Shown here piece by piece: positions 22,590-32,670 of a stretch of 64,000 nt of DNA. Source of the stretch: Chelydra serpentina. Lineage: Eukaryota; Chordata; Testudines; Chelydridae. The notes below the pieces were generated by a model that was given only the letters and a program-made list of their open reading frames with translations, was not told the DNA's origin and did no database searches. Within the stretch, counting starts at the first letter, position 1. Each line of letters begins with the position of its first letter. A program made the translations under genes and the position numbers. The stretch is from assembly GCA_037349315.1 (NCBI GenBank), contig JBAIAC010000132.1, positions 1,302,001 through 1,366,000 on the forward strand. The letters are read 5' to 3'.

Positions 22590-24420
22590 AGCGCCGGGCT
22601 GGATTAGAATAGGGTTCACTGGGGAACTAGATACATTCATGGAGAATAGCTCTATGAGCCAGGATGGGCAGGGAGGGTGCCTCTAGCCCCAGGGTGGGCA
22701 AAGTTTTTGGCCCGAGGGTCACATCGGGGTTGTGAAACTGTATGGAGGACCAGGTAGGGAAAGCTGTGCCTCCCTAAACAGCCTGGCCCCCTGGCCCCTA
22801 TCCGCCCCCTCCCACTTCCCGCCCCCTGACTCCCCGCTCAGAACCTCCAACCCATCCAACCCCCCTTGCTCCCCTGACCGCCCCCTCCACCTAACTGCCC
22901 CCTGGGACCGCACCCCCTATCCAGCTCCCCCTGCTCCCTATCTCCTGACTGCCCTGACCCCTAACTACACCCCCACCCCAAACCGCCCCCCTGGGACCCC
23001 ACCCCCTATGGAATTGCCTTGCTCCTTGTCCCCTGACCCCTGTCCACAACCCACCCCTGTCACGGACTCACAGGTCGTGCCCTCTCTTGCCCCGTGCGGT
23101 CCGTGGGGGGGTGCCCCTTTCAGTGAGACAGCCCTTCTCGGGGGTCCACTCTCTCTCGGGGTCCAGCCCCTCCACCTCCTGGATCCACACCTCTCTGAGC
23201 CTTAGCACACCTGTCTCTCACCGTGGGCCCCTCAGGGAGTCCACGCACTCTGGGCCCCCGGCCTCCACCCCCGAAGGGGACGATGCAGCCCTGTTCTCTA
23301 GCCCAGAGTGACTCTCAGCCAGCGTCAAACTGGAGGGATGATTGAGCCTTGAACACAGCACAGGAACTCTCAGGGCCTCAGGCCTGGCCTCCCTCAGCCC
23401 AGCACATCCAGCTCTCTCCTGTATCCCGGTGGGCTCTGCCTGCTTCCTCTCTCCAGCCCAGAGCCCCCTGCTTCCCAGCTGGGCTGTGGATATCACTGGC
23501 CCCAAGCCCCACCTCTGTCCATTGTCTTCTCTCCAGGTAAACAGCCCTGCAAACAGGGTTGTCTGGGCCTCTTCTCTGTCTCTGGCCCCCCCGTGGCTGG
23601 AAACCCCCACCCCGGGCTCCTGTCTTCGCATCCTATTGTTCTCCCACTGGCCAGAACTGGGTCCCCAGTTCCCTCGCCAGTCCCCTGTAACAACAAAGTC
23701 CCTCTCCCACCACCTCATTAAACCCGTAACACCCACAGAAACTGAGTCCCACCCCCTTTGCATGCAACCCTAGGAAACCAAGAAACCCCCCCATAGGCAA
23801 CAAGGAAAACAGGAAACTCCCCCATGCTGTCACAACCCCAAACCGCCCCCCTGGGACCACCCTGCCTATCCAACTCCCCTGTTCCCTGATTGCCCTGATC
23901 CCTATCCAAACCCCCACCCCAAACCACCTCCCTGGGACCACCCTGCCTATCCAACTCCCCTGTTCCCTGATTGCCCTGATCCCTATCCAAACCCCCACCC
24001 CAAACCACCCCCCTGGGACCCAACCCCCTATGCAAACCCCTGTTCCCTGACTGCCCTGACCCCATCCACACCTCTACCCCAAACAACCCCTGGGACCCCA
24101 CCCCCTGTCCCCTGATTGCTCTGACCCTTATCTGGGCAGCGCCGGGCTGGGCTGGAATCGGGGTCCAAGGGGAACTGGATCAGTTCCTGGAGGGTGGGAC
24201 CAGGAGCGGCTCTTGGCCGGGATGGGCAGGGAGGGGCCCCAGCCTCTGTTGGCCAGAGGCTGAGAACTGGAGACAGGGGCCGGGTCCCGGGAAGGTTCCC
24301 TGCTCGGCTCAGTCCCTCAGGGCACCTGGCGCTGGCCGCTGGGGGGAGACAGGACACGGGGCGGGAGGGACCGGCCGGGCTCATGCTCTGTGGGCAGGGG
24401 GCTGGTGGGGCTGCAGCCCC
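22590..24420. repeat. Nested repeat block: CR1-like pieces, MITE-like start, C-rich repeats
   Basis: CR1-like 3' sequence occurs at 22590-22690 and again at about 24130-24400. Between them is a MITE-like start (GGGTGGGCAAAGTTTTTGGCC at 22693) and a C-rich interior. That interior includes a unit of about 95 bp repeated two to three times at 23835-24125 and an inserted LTR (23058-23834). No gene is supported. Confidence 0.55.
23058..23834. mobile_element. Solo LTR with target duplication ACCCC
   Basis: A 777-bp element begins TGTCACGGAC and ends TGTCACA, flanked by ACCCC at 23053-23057 and 23835-23839. The sequence on both sides rejoins as one C-rich repeat when the element is ignored. Confidence 0.75.
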
Positions 24421-24599
24421 CCCACACTGTGCATTAGCCCCGCCCCCCATGGCCAGTAGCCGGGCAAAGCTCACATCGGCCGCAGCACTAGGGGGCGCTG
24501 CTGTGCTGCGGCTGCTTCCCACCACCCGTAACGACCCCACAGGGGCTGGGCGGGACCTGGGGGCGTGGCCAGGGACCCGGGACTCTCCCCCACGTGGGG

Positions 24600-24920
24600 C
24601 AGCCTTGCACACGATGGGAAGCTCCGGGTCTGGCCTCCAATCACAGCCAGACTTGGTTTCTGCACGGGCCAATCAGCGGCCATAGAATGCACGTTTAAAC
24701 ACTCTGATTGGAGGGAGATAGCTCAAATACAATAGGGGGAGGTGAAGAGTTCTTGGCACCAATCAGAAACAGGAGAGATGTGATAGGCATGTGGGAGCGC
24801 CAATCAGAGACCAGAGAGGAGCTCAGGGTGTCTGTGGGCGGTGCTGGCTGCACAGGGGCGGGGAATCTCCAGCAGGGCCCTTCCCTCCCCCCCCGGGGGG
24901 GCGGGGCTGGACACGGCGTG
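24600..24920. promoter_or_regulatory. CpG-rich promoter-like region with five CCAAT boxes
   Basis: CCAATCA or its complement occurs at about 24637, 24669, 24703, 24759 and 24800. GC boxes (GGGGCGGGG) follow near 24852 and 24900. Clustered CCAAT boxes with GC boxes are typical of NF-Y-driven TATA-less promoters. The only gene-like sequence nearby is the zinc-finger remnant at 25030. Confidence 0.45.
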
Positions 24921-25029
24921 TGGGGGAGGGGCCGGTGCGTGGGGCTGGGGGGGAACATGTCTCCTGCAAGAGCCCGGCCCCCCCTCCCCCCAAGGGCGCA
25001 GCTTCCACTTCCGCCCCTCTACGGCCTCA

Positions 25030-25210
25030 TGACACGTTTCACGATACGATCAGCCCGTGTTACACACCGGAGACCCCACCAGGGAGAGAAACCCTGTACG
25101 GGCCTTGAGTGTGGGGAAAGCGACAGTGACAACTCAACGCTTGCTTGACATCGGCGAATCCACAGGGGTGAAGCCTCAGCAAATCCCACAGGGAAGAAAC
25201 CTCTTAGCTT
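25030..25210 (+). pseudogene. Degenerate C2H2 zinc-finger remnant
   Basis: One frame reads HRRPHQGEKPCTGLECGES, recalling the inter-finger linker HTGEKP and the start of a finger (Y-x-C-x-E-C-G-K-S). A second weaker linker (HRRIHRGE) follows after a stop codon. The second Cys/His pair is mostly lost. It is a short decayed piece of a KRAB/C2H2-type array or a processed copy. Confidence 0.55.
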
Positions 25211-27285
25211 TCATTAGCCATGAAATTCATGACTCTGGGTGTGAAATGAATAGGAGCAACTCTAGGCCCTTGGTTGCAGCAATGATCTATACGGTCCCAG
25301 TTCATGCCAGTAACGTCACAGCCCCCCACTTATAACACTAATAGGCCCAGGTCATCAGCGGGCAGGAGTGAAGCTGGGAGCTTAGCCCATGAGCCTCTAC
25401 AGCAGGAGCTAAAAGCCAACTGCCTATTAGCTAAGGCTATAGAGCGAACTCATTTAATTCTCTCTCTATGGAGTCTCAGCGCCACCAGACGGGACAGAAC
25501 ACCAAACCCTGGTGCAACGGGCGCAGGTCCTCCCTTCCCTCAGGGAGAGGGACCTTCAGGTAGTTGCTGAGGGAGAGCTCCTGCCTTCCTTCTTTGCTTC
25601 TCTCCTATGTACCAGCAGGGCTGGACGGCCTTTTCTCACTCTGCCGTGGGGAGCAGGTCCTGCGTACTAAGAGGCTGAAGAAGCTCTCAAGGGCTAATTT
25701 TTGTAAATAGTTTTAATCAGTGAATTGGGAGAAAACATATAATCACTGCTGATAAGATTGGTGGGTGACAAAATACTGGCGGAGTGGTAATTACTGATGA
25801 GGAGAGGGCAGTGATACAGGCCCCGCTGCCCCGGCCAGGGCGCGGAGCACGGGCGGCCTGAGCGCAGGGGGGAGGGCGGTGAGCCCAGCCGCGGCCCCGC
25901 TCTCCCAGAGTGCCATGGGGCTCCATATGTTTGGTTTTTTTAAATCCCTGAGCGCCGCCCCCCTCCAGGTGCTGCCCCAAGCACGTGCTTGGTAGGCTGG
26001 TGCCTGGAGCCGGCCCTGCACACTGGTGCTTCAGTTGTAGCATGTCCGGCAGGGCTGGGGAGGGGCTTGGCTTCCTCCATCAAACTGTGGGGTTATGTGT
26101 GGCTGGTACATGTGTGGCTGTGGGGTTATGTGTGGCTGCTCTTCCTCTCCTGTCTCCTCCTTCCTAGGCAACAGCTGCTTTGCCGTCTCCCAAGAGATGT
26201 GATCAGTGCTGGGCTCAATTGGCTCCTGTTGGCCTCTAGATGTCTGTAAGAGGGACAAAGGGCAGGAACACAAATTAGAAGAAAACCTTCAAGCAGGGTA
26301 GTTTTCCACGGCACAAAATCACCCCACTTCGCTAATGCTCATTTGCAACTTCCCTGAGAGCTGGCCTTTCTTAAAGAGAGCACCCAACCCTTCCCCTCCC
26401 CGCAACCTCCGCTACCCTGTGGGCTGGCGATGGTTAAAGGGAGTCTGGGAGAATTTCTCCTCTCTCCGCCTGGCTCTGAGGACTGAGGGACTCACATGCG
26501 AGAAGCTATGTGAATGTAGGGCTCTATTCAGTGGGGTGAGATGTCGTCCATGGAGCCCAAAGGTGGGGTTGTCCTGACTCTGCAGTAACTTCATTATAGT
26601 GAGAGAGATGTCAGAGATCAGCTCCAGGGGTCTGCACTGTACCAGTGTGTGGGATGGGGCAGAAGTGGGGCAATGATGCACTCATGAAAGGAGAAGGGCT
26701 AAGGGGGGGCCCGTGCTGCAGCCACTAAAGCCCCTGCGTGCTGCGTTCCGGCTGGGGTGGGGTGGGGTGAGGTGTGTCCGCCTGCTGCCGTTCCTCTCCC
26801 CGCCCAGCCTCGTCACCGCAATGAGCACCACACCGGGAACCTCTGTCCAGGTGCTGCTCTAGCCTGTAGGCTCTGCCTCCCCAGCTCCCATTGGCCAGGA
26901 ATCATTAATCCGGCCCTGTCCCTACTCCTAGCCTGTTCCAATCCTGCTCTTGACTCCTGACTCCGGCTCCAACCTTTGGCTCCCCTCGGCTCGACCTCCA
27001 CCACTCTGACCACTAGGCCCCAACGTCACTGCCAAACCACTGGGCCCAACCATCCGTGCTTTGGTTTCTGACACCAGCGATATTGTGGAGTCGTTCATCT
27101 CACTGCTTTCCATGTGTATGGCCCGGCCTTTGTCAGCACTGGTTTTCATCTGCCATTGTGCTGCCCAGGCACATGGCTTTATTAGATCCCTTTGAACCTC
27201 TTCAAAGTCTTCTCTAGGCCGACTAATCTGCAGAATTTTGTGTCATCTGCCAATATCCACCTCGTTGTTCAGCCCCGGTTCCAAA
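25211..27285. other. No gene recognised (2.1 kb)
   Basis: The stretch contains repeat fragments. Around 25400-25500 is a segment resembling a repeat with GGGACAGAACACC. At 25917-26020 is a segment related to the repeat at 5150-5220 and 17150-17250 (CCAAGCACGTGCTTGG palindrome). ORFs are short and without motifs. Confidence 0.5.
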
Positions 27286-27475
27286 CATGAGAACATAAAA
27301 AGGTCATACTGGGTCAGACCAAAGGTCCATCTAGCCTATTATCCTGTCTTCTGACAGTGGCCAATGCAGGTGCCCCAGAGGGAATGAACAGACAGGTAAT
27401 CATCTAGTGATCAATCCCCTGTCACCCATTCCCAGCTTCTGGCAAACAGAGGCGAGGGACACCAAAAAGTTGATA
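27286..27475 (-). mobile_element. CR1-type LINE 3' fragment
   Basis: The phrases GGTCATACTGGGTCAGACC and CAGTGGCCAATGCAGGTGCC are characteristic of an older sauropsid CR1-like 3' end, here in reverse orientation. A related plus-oriented piece lies at 24150-24400. Confidence 0.65.
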
Positions 27476-27849
27476 AGTGTCTGCTGTACGTACCGTAGCA
27501 GGACAAAGAGGTCTTCTGTGCTGGTCCCAGTTCCCTAGTCGAATGCAGAACCTGACATGAGATTTCCAAGCTTCTGAAACCATTTATAATGTCTGTGGAG
27601 GATGTACCACGTGGTCCTGTCAGATTTCAAAGGCACTTCCTGAAAAGCTGAAACAAAGAGGAAACAGGTTGAAAAACCCTTGGTGCTGATGTGACTGGTG
27701 CCTAGGAAACCTCCCCTTCAGAGAGCCATTGCCACGTGCTATTCGCTACCCAAGATTCTAAGGGGACAACAACAACAACTCAGCTAGACCCAAAATAGCC
27801 CTGGACAGAGAGGAGACCCCCATTCTAGCGTAACTTCCCTCTCCGACGG

Positions 27850-28012
27850 CATACACCCATACACACACCAGTACATACACCCGTACACACACCCGTACAC
27901 ACACACGTACACACACCCATACACACACCCGTACACACGCCAGTACATACACCCGTACACATACCAGTACATACACCCGTACACACACCCGTACACACAC
28001 ACGTACACACAG
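27850..28012. repeat. CA-rich minisatellite
   Basis: Imperfect repeats of CACACACCCGTACA. Short Cys/Val-rich minus-strand ORFs here are repeat artefacts. Confidence 0.85.
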
Positions 28013-29165
28013 ACAGTTGGGGGCACTTGTTCTTTGGATAGAACAGGAAAGTGACAGCAGCAGCGGCGTTTAACCATCAAACATTTAGGCCGAGATCAAC
28101 AAAGGGATTTAGGCTCCTAATGTCCACTGGGATCCTTTGTGTCCCTGTGCCTTCGTTCCTTAAGAGGTCCCAGGGAAATGTGTTTCCCATGTGCACTCAT
28201 GGGATTTCCTAGGAGCTGATAACCAATCTCGGAGTGAAGTACCCTGGCCTGCAATCACTCCATTACAGGAAGGGCAGGTGATGAATCTTTCCCTACAGAG
28301 GGTAATCATCGTCGTCGTCATCATCCTTAATAACAACAGCCCTTTTCAGTTCTGTCAGGGCTTCCTTTAGAGACTTTCTGACCTTGATGAAGACAGTCTC
28401 CCCACACAGCTCTAAGGCTACGTCTATACTAGGAGCTAGGGATGGAATTCCCCTGCTCCCATACACATATTGTGGTACCTCAATGAAAGCTGGCATGACC
28501 ATCCTTCTTCCTTAAATGCTGTCCTTAGACAGAGAGGGACACATTCAAACCTGTGTTCAGGCCTGGTGCTGCACCCATGTACTTCCCACAGAGGCACAGA
28601 CACACAGAGCTATTTCCTTACCTTCATACAGGCAGGAGATGCCATCTTGAGGCACTGTTTCAGACAACATATCGCAGTAATGGTGGATAGTATTTCCTAG
28701 ACACACAATGAATACAATGTCAGCTTTCAGTGTAGTAGCCGTGTTAGTCTGTGTCAGCAAAAAGAAAATAAGAAAGAAATACTTGTGGCACCTTAGAGAC
28801 TAACAAATGTAATTCAGCATAAGCTTTTGTGGGTTAGAATACAATGGATCTCATTACTTAGTTGCTCCCTTCATCTTGGAATACATGTTAATTCTCTCTC
28901 AATCTCTCTCTCTCTCACAGACACACACAGACATACACGCACACACACACACACCCCGGTTTAGGATTCTGGTGTTGTCGGAGGGAACAGAGCAGCAGTC
29001 TAGAAAAGGGCTTTTGAAGGAAGCATTTAAAAAAGATCAAGTGAATTTGCTCTGCTTACCAATGAACAGGGCTGCAGGATGTCTGATTGTTGTCTGTGAG
29101 CTTTCCAGGTACTCTAGGGCCTGGAACAGGAATTTGGGGATGTGACTCTTGTTGTTCAGCATCTA
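28013..29165. other. No gene recognised; repeat fragment and CA tract
   Basis: Bases 28735-28850 carry the same interspersed element as 20590-20720. A CT then CA dinucleotide run occupies about 28895-28960. Nothing else is identified. Confidence 0.55.
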
Positions 29166-29189
29166 GGAAGAAGGAAAAAATGCACAATA

Positions 29190-30525
29190 TGCAAATGACA
29201 TGTTCTTCCCACAGCGAATAGTCCAGGAAGTCCTGTGAGCAGCGAACAGCAGAGAGGCAAACAGAAGGAGTTCGCCTGGGGAGAGCCTACTGAGGCTTCC
29301 CTCCTGTAGGTTTCTCTGAGTAGCTTCTGCCACAAGTGAGGAAGCTCTTAGAAGGAAGAGACTATGGATGCTGAGCGATCCGCTGTTGTGACCTTCACAG
29401 GATGTGCCATGTTTGTCTTTCTTCCACAGGATAGAAGCGACTTTGTCTGTACAAAGTGCAAGCTGATCTCCATATTGGAGGAGAAGATTCAAGGTCTGGA
29501 GAAAGGAGTATCAACCCTGCGTTCCATACGAGAAAATGAGGAGTTCCTGGATAGACGTCAGGATCGGCTTCAGCGGGCACAGTATTCTGAAGATTCAGAG
29601 CAGGCCATGCAGCGGGGACAGAAGGCCAGTGAGGAGAGTTGGTGGCATGTGACCTCCAGAAGAGGAAAGAGTAGCAGAAACATCCATGTACCAGAAACGC
29701 AGATTCAGGTGAGCAACCGTTTTCATGTTCTCTCCACAGGCACTAGTGCAGAGAGTGGAGTGGATGATACATCTGAGGGAACAGAGCAGAAGGAGACTCC
29801 ACTGATTGGAAGGCATGAGATGCACCGTCCTAGGGATGGGGGTTCCACGACCACCACCCCCAAGAGGAGGAGGCGGTGGTGGTGTTCGGGGATAATCTCC
29901 TCAGGGGGACTGAGCCATCTATCTGCCACCCTGACCGGGAAAACCGAGAGGTGTGTTGCTTGCCAGGGGCTAGGATTCATGATATGACGGAGATACTGCA
30001 GAGACTCATCAAGCCCTCAGATCGCTACCCCTTCCTGCTTCTCCATGTGGGCACCAATGATACTGCCAAGAATGGCATTGAGCGTATCACTGCAGACTAC
30101 GTGGCTCTGGGAAGAAGGATAAAGGAGTTTGAGGCGCAAGTGGTGTTCTCGTCTATCCTCCCTGTGGCAGGAAAAGGCCGGGGTGGAGACCGTCGAATCG
30201 TGGAAGTCAACGAATGGCTATGCAGATGGTGTCGGACAGAAGGGTATGGATTCTTTGACCATGGGATGGTGTTCCAAGAAGAAGGAGTGCTAGGCAGAGA
30301 CGGGCTCCACCTGACGAAGAGAGGGAAGAGCATCTTTGCAAGCAAGCTGGGTAACCAAGTGAGGAGGGCTTTAAACTAGGTTCACCGGGGGAAGGAGACC
30401 AAAGCCCCGAGGTAAGTGAGGAAGTGGGATACTGGGAGGAAGCACAAGTAGGTGAGTGCAAGATGGGAGGGCTCCTGCCCCCTACTGGGACAGCAGGACA
30501 ATCGGTGACTTATCTTAAATGCCCA
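29190..30525 (+). mobile_element. CR1 LINE 5' part (5' UTR, ORF1, start of inter-ORF region)
   Basis: The element runs from about 29190 through ORF1 and breaks off at about 30525, just before ORF2 would start, where 40 bases of another repeat lead into the Polinton. The first Polinton copy has CR1 ORF2 sequence at its right end (1685). The two pieces together do not make a complete element, because about the first third of ORF2's endonuclease is absent. Confidence 0.8.
29364..30379 (+). pseudogene. CR1 ORF1 with zinc-knuckle-like start and SGNH esterase domain, frameshifted
   Basis: The first part (29364 to about 29875) has a CxxC segment (FVCTKCKLI), a short coiled-coil-like Glu/Lys/Leu stretch and a basic run (PKRRRRW). 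The second part (29876-30379) is an SGNH-type hydrolase: block I GDNLL, block III VGTND, block V DGLHL. The frames differ, so one or two bases were gained or lost near 29872-29884 in a GGT-rich tract. Block I normally reads GDS; here the nucleophile Ser is Asn, so the esterase is expected to be inactive. CR1 ORF1 proteins bind nucleic acid and carry this esterase; the family call is confident. Confidence 0.85.
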
Positions 30526-30565
30526 TAGGTGCCGACTTCGTGGGTGCTCTGGGGCTGGAGCACCT

Positions 30566-31350
30566 GACCGGAAGCAATGTGTGTCATGTGACCCGGAACC
30601 TAACCCCGCCCCTTGACCCCTTAAGCCCCGCCCCTTGCCCCATTAAGCCACTCCCCACCTGTCACCGGAAGTCCCGCCCTAGGGGTATTACTTCCGGGGT
30701 CAAGGCGGTCACCTGACCGGAAGCAATGTGTGTCATGTGACCCCTCTAAGAACTTCCCCCACCGCCCTCTACCAATCAGGAGGGGTTTTGCCCCGATAGG
30801 ACCTCCCCGAGAGGAGATTTTGACCAATCAGGGTGACTTCCGGGGTCAAGGCGGTCTCCTGACCGGAAGCAATGTGTGTCATGTGACCCCTCTCAGAACT
30901 CCCCCCACCGCCCTCTACCAATCAGGAGGGGTTTTGCCCCGATAGGACCGCCCCGAGAGGAGATTTTGACCAATCAGGGTGACTTCCGGGGTCAAGGCGG
31001 TCACCTGACCGAAAGCAATGTGTGTCATGTGACCCCTCTAAGAACTCCCCCCACCGCCCTCTACCAATCAGGAGGGGTTTTGCCCAGATAGGACCGCCCC
31101 GAGAGGAGATTTTGACCAAGCAGGGTGACTTCCGGGGTCAAGGCGGTCACCTGACCGGAAGCAAGGTGTGTCATGTGACACCTCTAAGAACTCCTCCCAC
31201 CACCCTCTACCAATCAGGAGGGGGTTTTGACCCGGTAGGTCTGCCCCGAGAGGAGATTTTGACTTCCGGGGGGAGGGGGGCGGGATGATCCATCCGGAAG
31301 TGGGTCGTGTGACCCCAATAAGAACTTCCCCCACCACCCTCTGCCAATCA
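30566..31350. promoter_or_regulatory. Tandem 146-bp promoter-like units, left TIR
   Basis: CCGGAAGCAATG recurs at about 30569, 30715, 30861 and 31153 (one unit near 31007 has a base change). Each unit also carries CCAATCAGG, GTCATGTGAC and ACTTCCGG. The array directly precedes the start of the rightward TIR gene at 31425. There is no TATA box, which fits an NF-Y/ETS type promoter. Confidence 0.6.
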
Positions 31351-31871
31351 GAGCACAGCACCATCACCCCATAAGTCCCAGCGTCTCTTACCAAGGACGC
31401 GTGGAAAGGCTGCTGAGAGGAAACATGAACTCCTTCACCACCCCTGTGAGAACTTTGGACTTTGTTTTAGCCCCGAGGGCTTTCAACCAGCCACGGAGAA
31501 AGCGCTACATCAGCGACAGTTCCGAGGAGGAGGAGGGAACGGCCGAGGGAAGCCCTTTGGCCCAGCTGTTGATGGATACGCCGGAACCTGAAACCCAACT
31601 GCTCGTGAGACACCCCGATGAGCATGACGGTCTCTCGTTGTCCACCCCCTTAGAGGTGGAAGGCGATCGCGGGTCGGGGGAGTCACCGGCGGACAAGGTG
31701 AACGGAAAAGACGTTGCTCAGGTAAATGAATGATTAAGAAGGGGCAGTCAAGGAGGGGAGGGTAATGGGGCTAGGAACCAGGGCTTGTGTAAATTAAAAA
31801 AATCAGTGGGGTGCTTACACTGTTTTTTTTTTCTGAAAATCTCTTGGCAGCTCGACGAGGCCTTTCTAGAG
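30566..31871. repeat. Left terminal inverted repeat
   Basis: Inverted match to 46613-47611. It is longer because it has about five 146-bp units where the right end has two. The inner boundary falls at 31871, 21 bases into exon 2 of the TIR gene; beyond it the two ends diverge completely. Confidence 0.92.
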
Positions 31872-32144
31872 GACCAGAAGGCCCTGGACAGTATTGCATC
31901 AAGCAGCGAAGATGAACCGGGACCGCCTTGTTTTTGCTCAACGCCGCTACAAATTGTTGAAGAGGACTCCGACGATGACGGCTATGAGGAGTTTAGGAGG
32001 AGGCTAGGCATGAAACTCACTGAGCCAGTGCCACGTCGTGAGCGTAAAAAAGTTATGCGGACTATTGTACGCGTTGCTGTTTATGCTGTTCTTAATCATG
32101 TCTTAGGGAAAAGCTTTTTGAAGATTGTGAGGGCTGTGTCATAG
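31425..32144 (+). CDS. Spliced TIR gene, left-end version
   Basis: Exon 1 is 31425-31721 and exon 2 is 31851-32144. The donor is CAG|GTAAAT and the acceptor CTCTTGGCAG|CTC after a T10 tract; phase 0 is preserved. The frame upstream is open to a GTG at 31401, but ATG 31425 is the first usable eukaryotic start. The predicted product is 196 residues. Residues 1-99 come from exon 1, with an RRKRY basic patch, the acidic SDSSEEEEG, and several Ser/Thr-Pro sites. The exon 2 part continues with acidic stretches (SSSEDE, EEDSDDD), then a basic RRERKK, and ends with a hydrophobic helix (RIVRV-like, about residues 168-190). An AATAAA at 32665 may serve this unit. No family is recognised. Position and composition recall small-DNA-virus early regulatory proteins, which is inference. 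Confidence 0.72.
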
Positions 32145-32188
32145 ACGCACCAGGCCAACGGCACCATGACTGTGTGACTTGGACTTCA

Positions 32189-32536
32189 ATGGATATAAAC
32201 TGCAAGCTACAGGGCCTGTGTGCTGACCTGTGTTTGGAAAGCTTATTAAACACTGTTATTGCCATAGGTTATGCTATGCAATGTCTGTGCCTAACCCAAG
32301 AACATTTAGCGCAAGGGGTGACCTTGATAAATGCTGTGCAATTCAGTGGAGACCCTGACCGTGTTTTAAAGAAAATGACCAAACCGGAAGATGCCTGCTT
32401 ACAGCGTTATATTGACTGTCTGGTCCGCACAAAAAGTTACAGAACCCTGCTTAAGAAAAAGACTATTTGTAAGAAATCTAAAAAGATAAAGTTAGAAAAT
32501 GGTGAGGGGGCAAACATGCAATATAAAACCTGGTAG
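32189..32536 (+). CDS. Hypothetical 115-residue protein
   Basis: An open frame from ATG 32189 (frame open from 32174) follows the TIR gene by 44 bases on the same strand. The first half is Cys- and Leu-rich and probably helical (LCADLCLESLLNTVIAIGYA, QCLCLTQEHL). The second half is strongly basic, with TLLKKKTICKKSKKIKL as a likely nuclear signal. It is followed by an AATAAA at 32665. I do not recognise a family. It may be translated from a shared transcript with the upstream gene or be an alternative 3' exon. Confidence 0.5.
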   Translation: MDINCKLQGLCADLCLESLLNTVIAIGYAMQCLCLTQEHLAQGVTLINAVQFSGDPDRVLKKMTKPEDACLQRYIDCLVRTKSYRTLLKKKTICKKSKKIKLENGEGANMQYKTW

Positions 32537-32664
32537 CTGCACATTTAAAAAAAAAATCAAATGAAAAGGACTTTGTGACTATCTGTATTTTTGTTTGAAG
32601 GTCTCTGTGAGCTAAAAGTTTTAATGAAGCATCTTGGTTTGTTTAAGGAGCTGTATGTTTTTTA

Positions 32665-32670
32665 AATAAA
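32665..32670 (+). terminator. Polyadenylation signal AATAAA
   Basis: AATAAA within AAATAAAAATAAATTG, 130 bases after the stop at 32536, followed by a GT-rich stretch (TTTTGTGTCTTTTGTG) as expected for a cleavage region. Confidence 0.55.

Noticed and set aside
27758..28080. Cys/Val-rich minus-strand ORFs
   Set aside because: They are translation of a CA-rich minisatellite.
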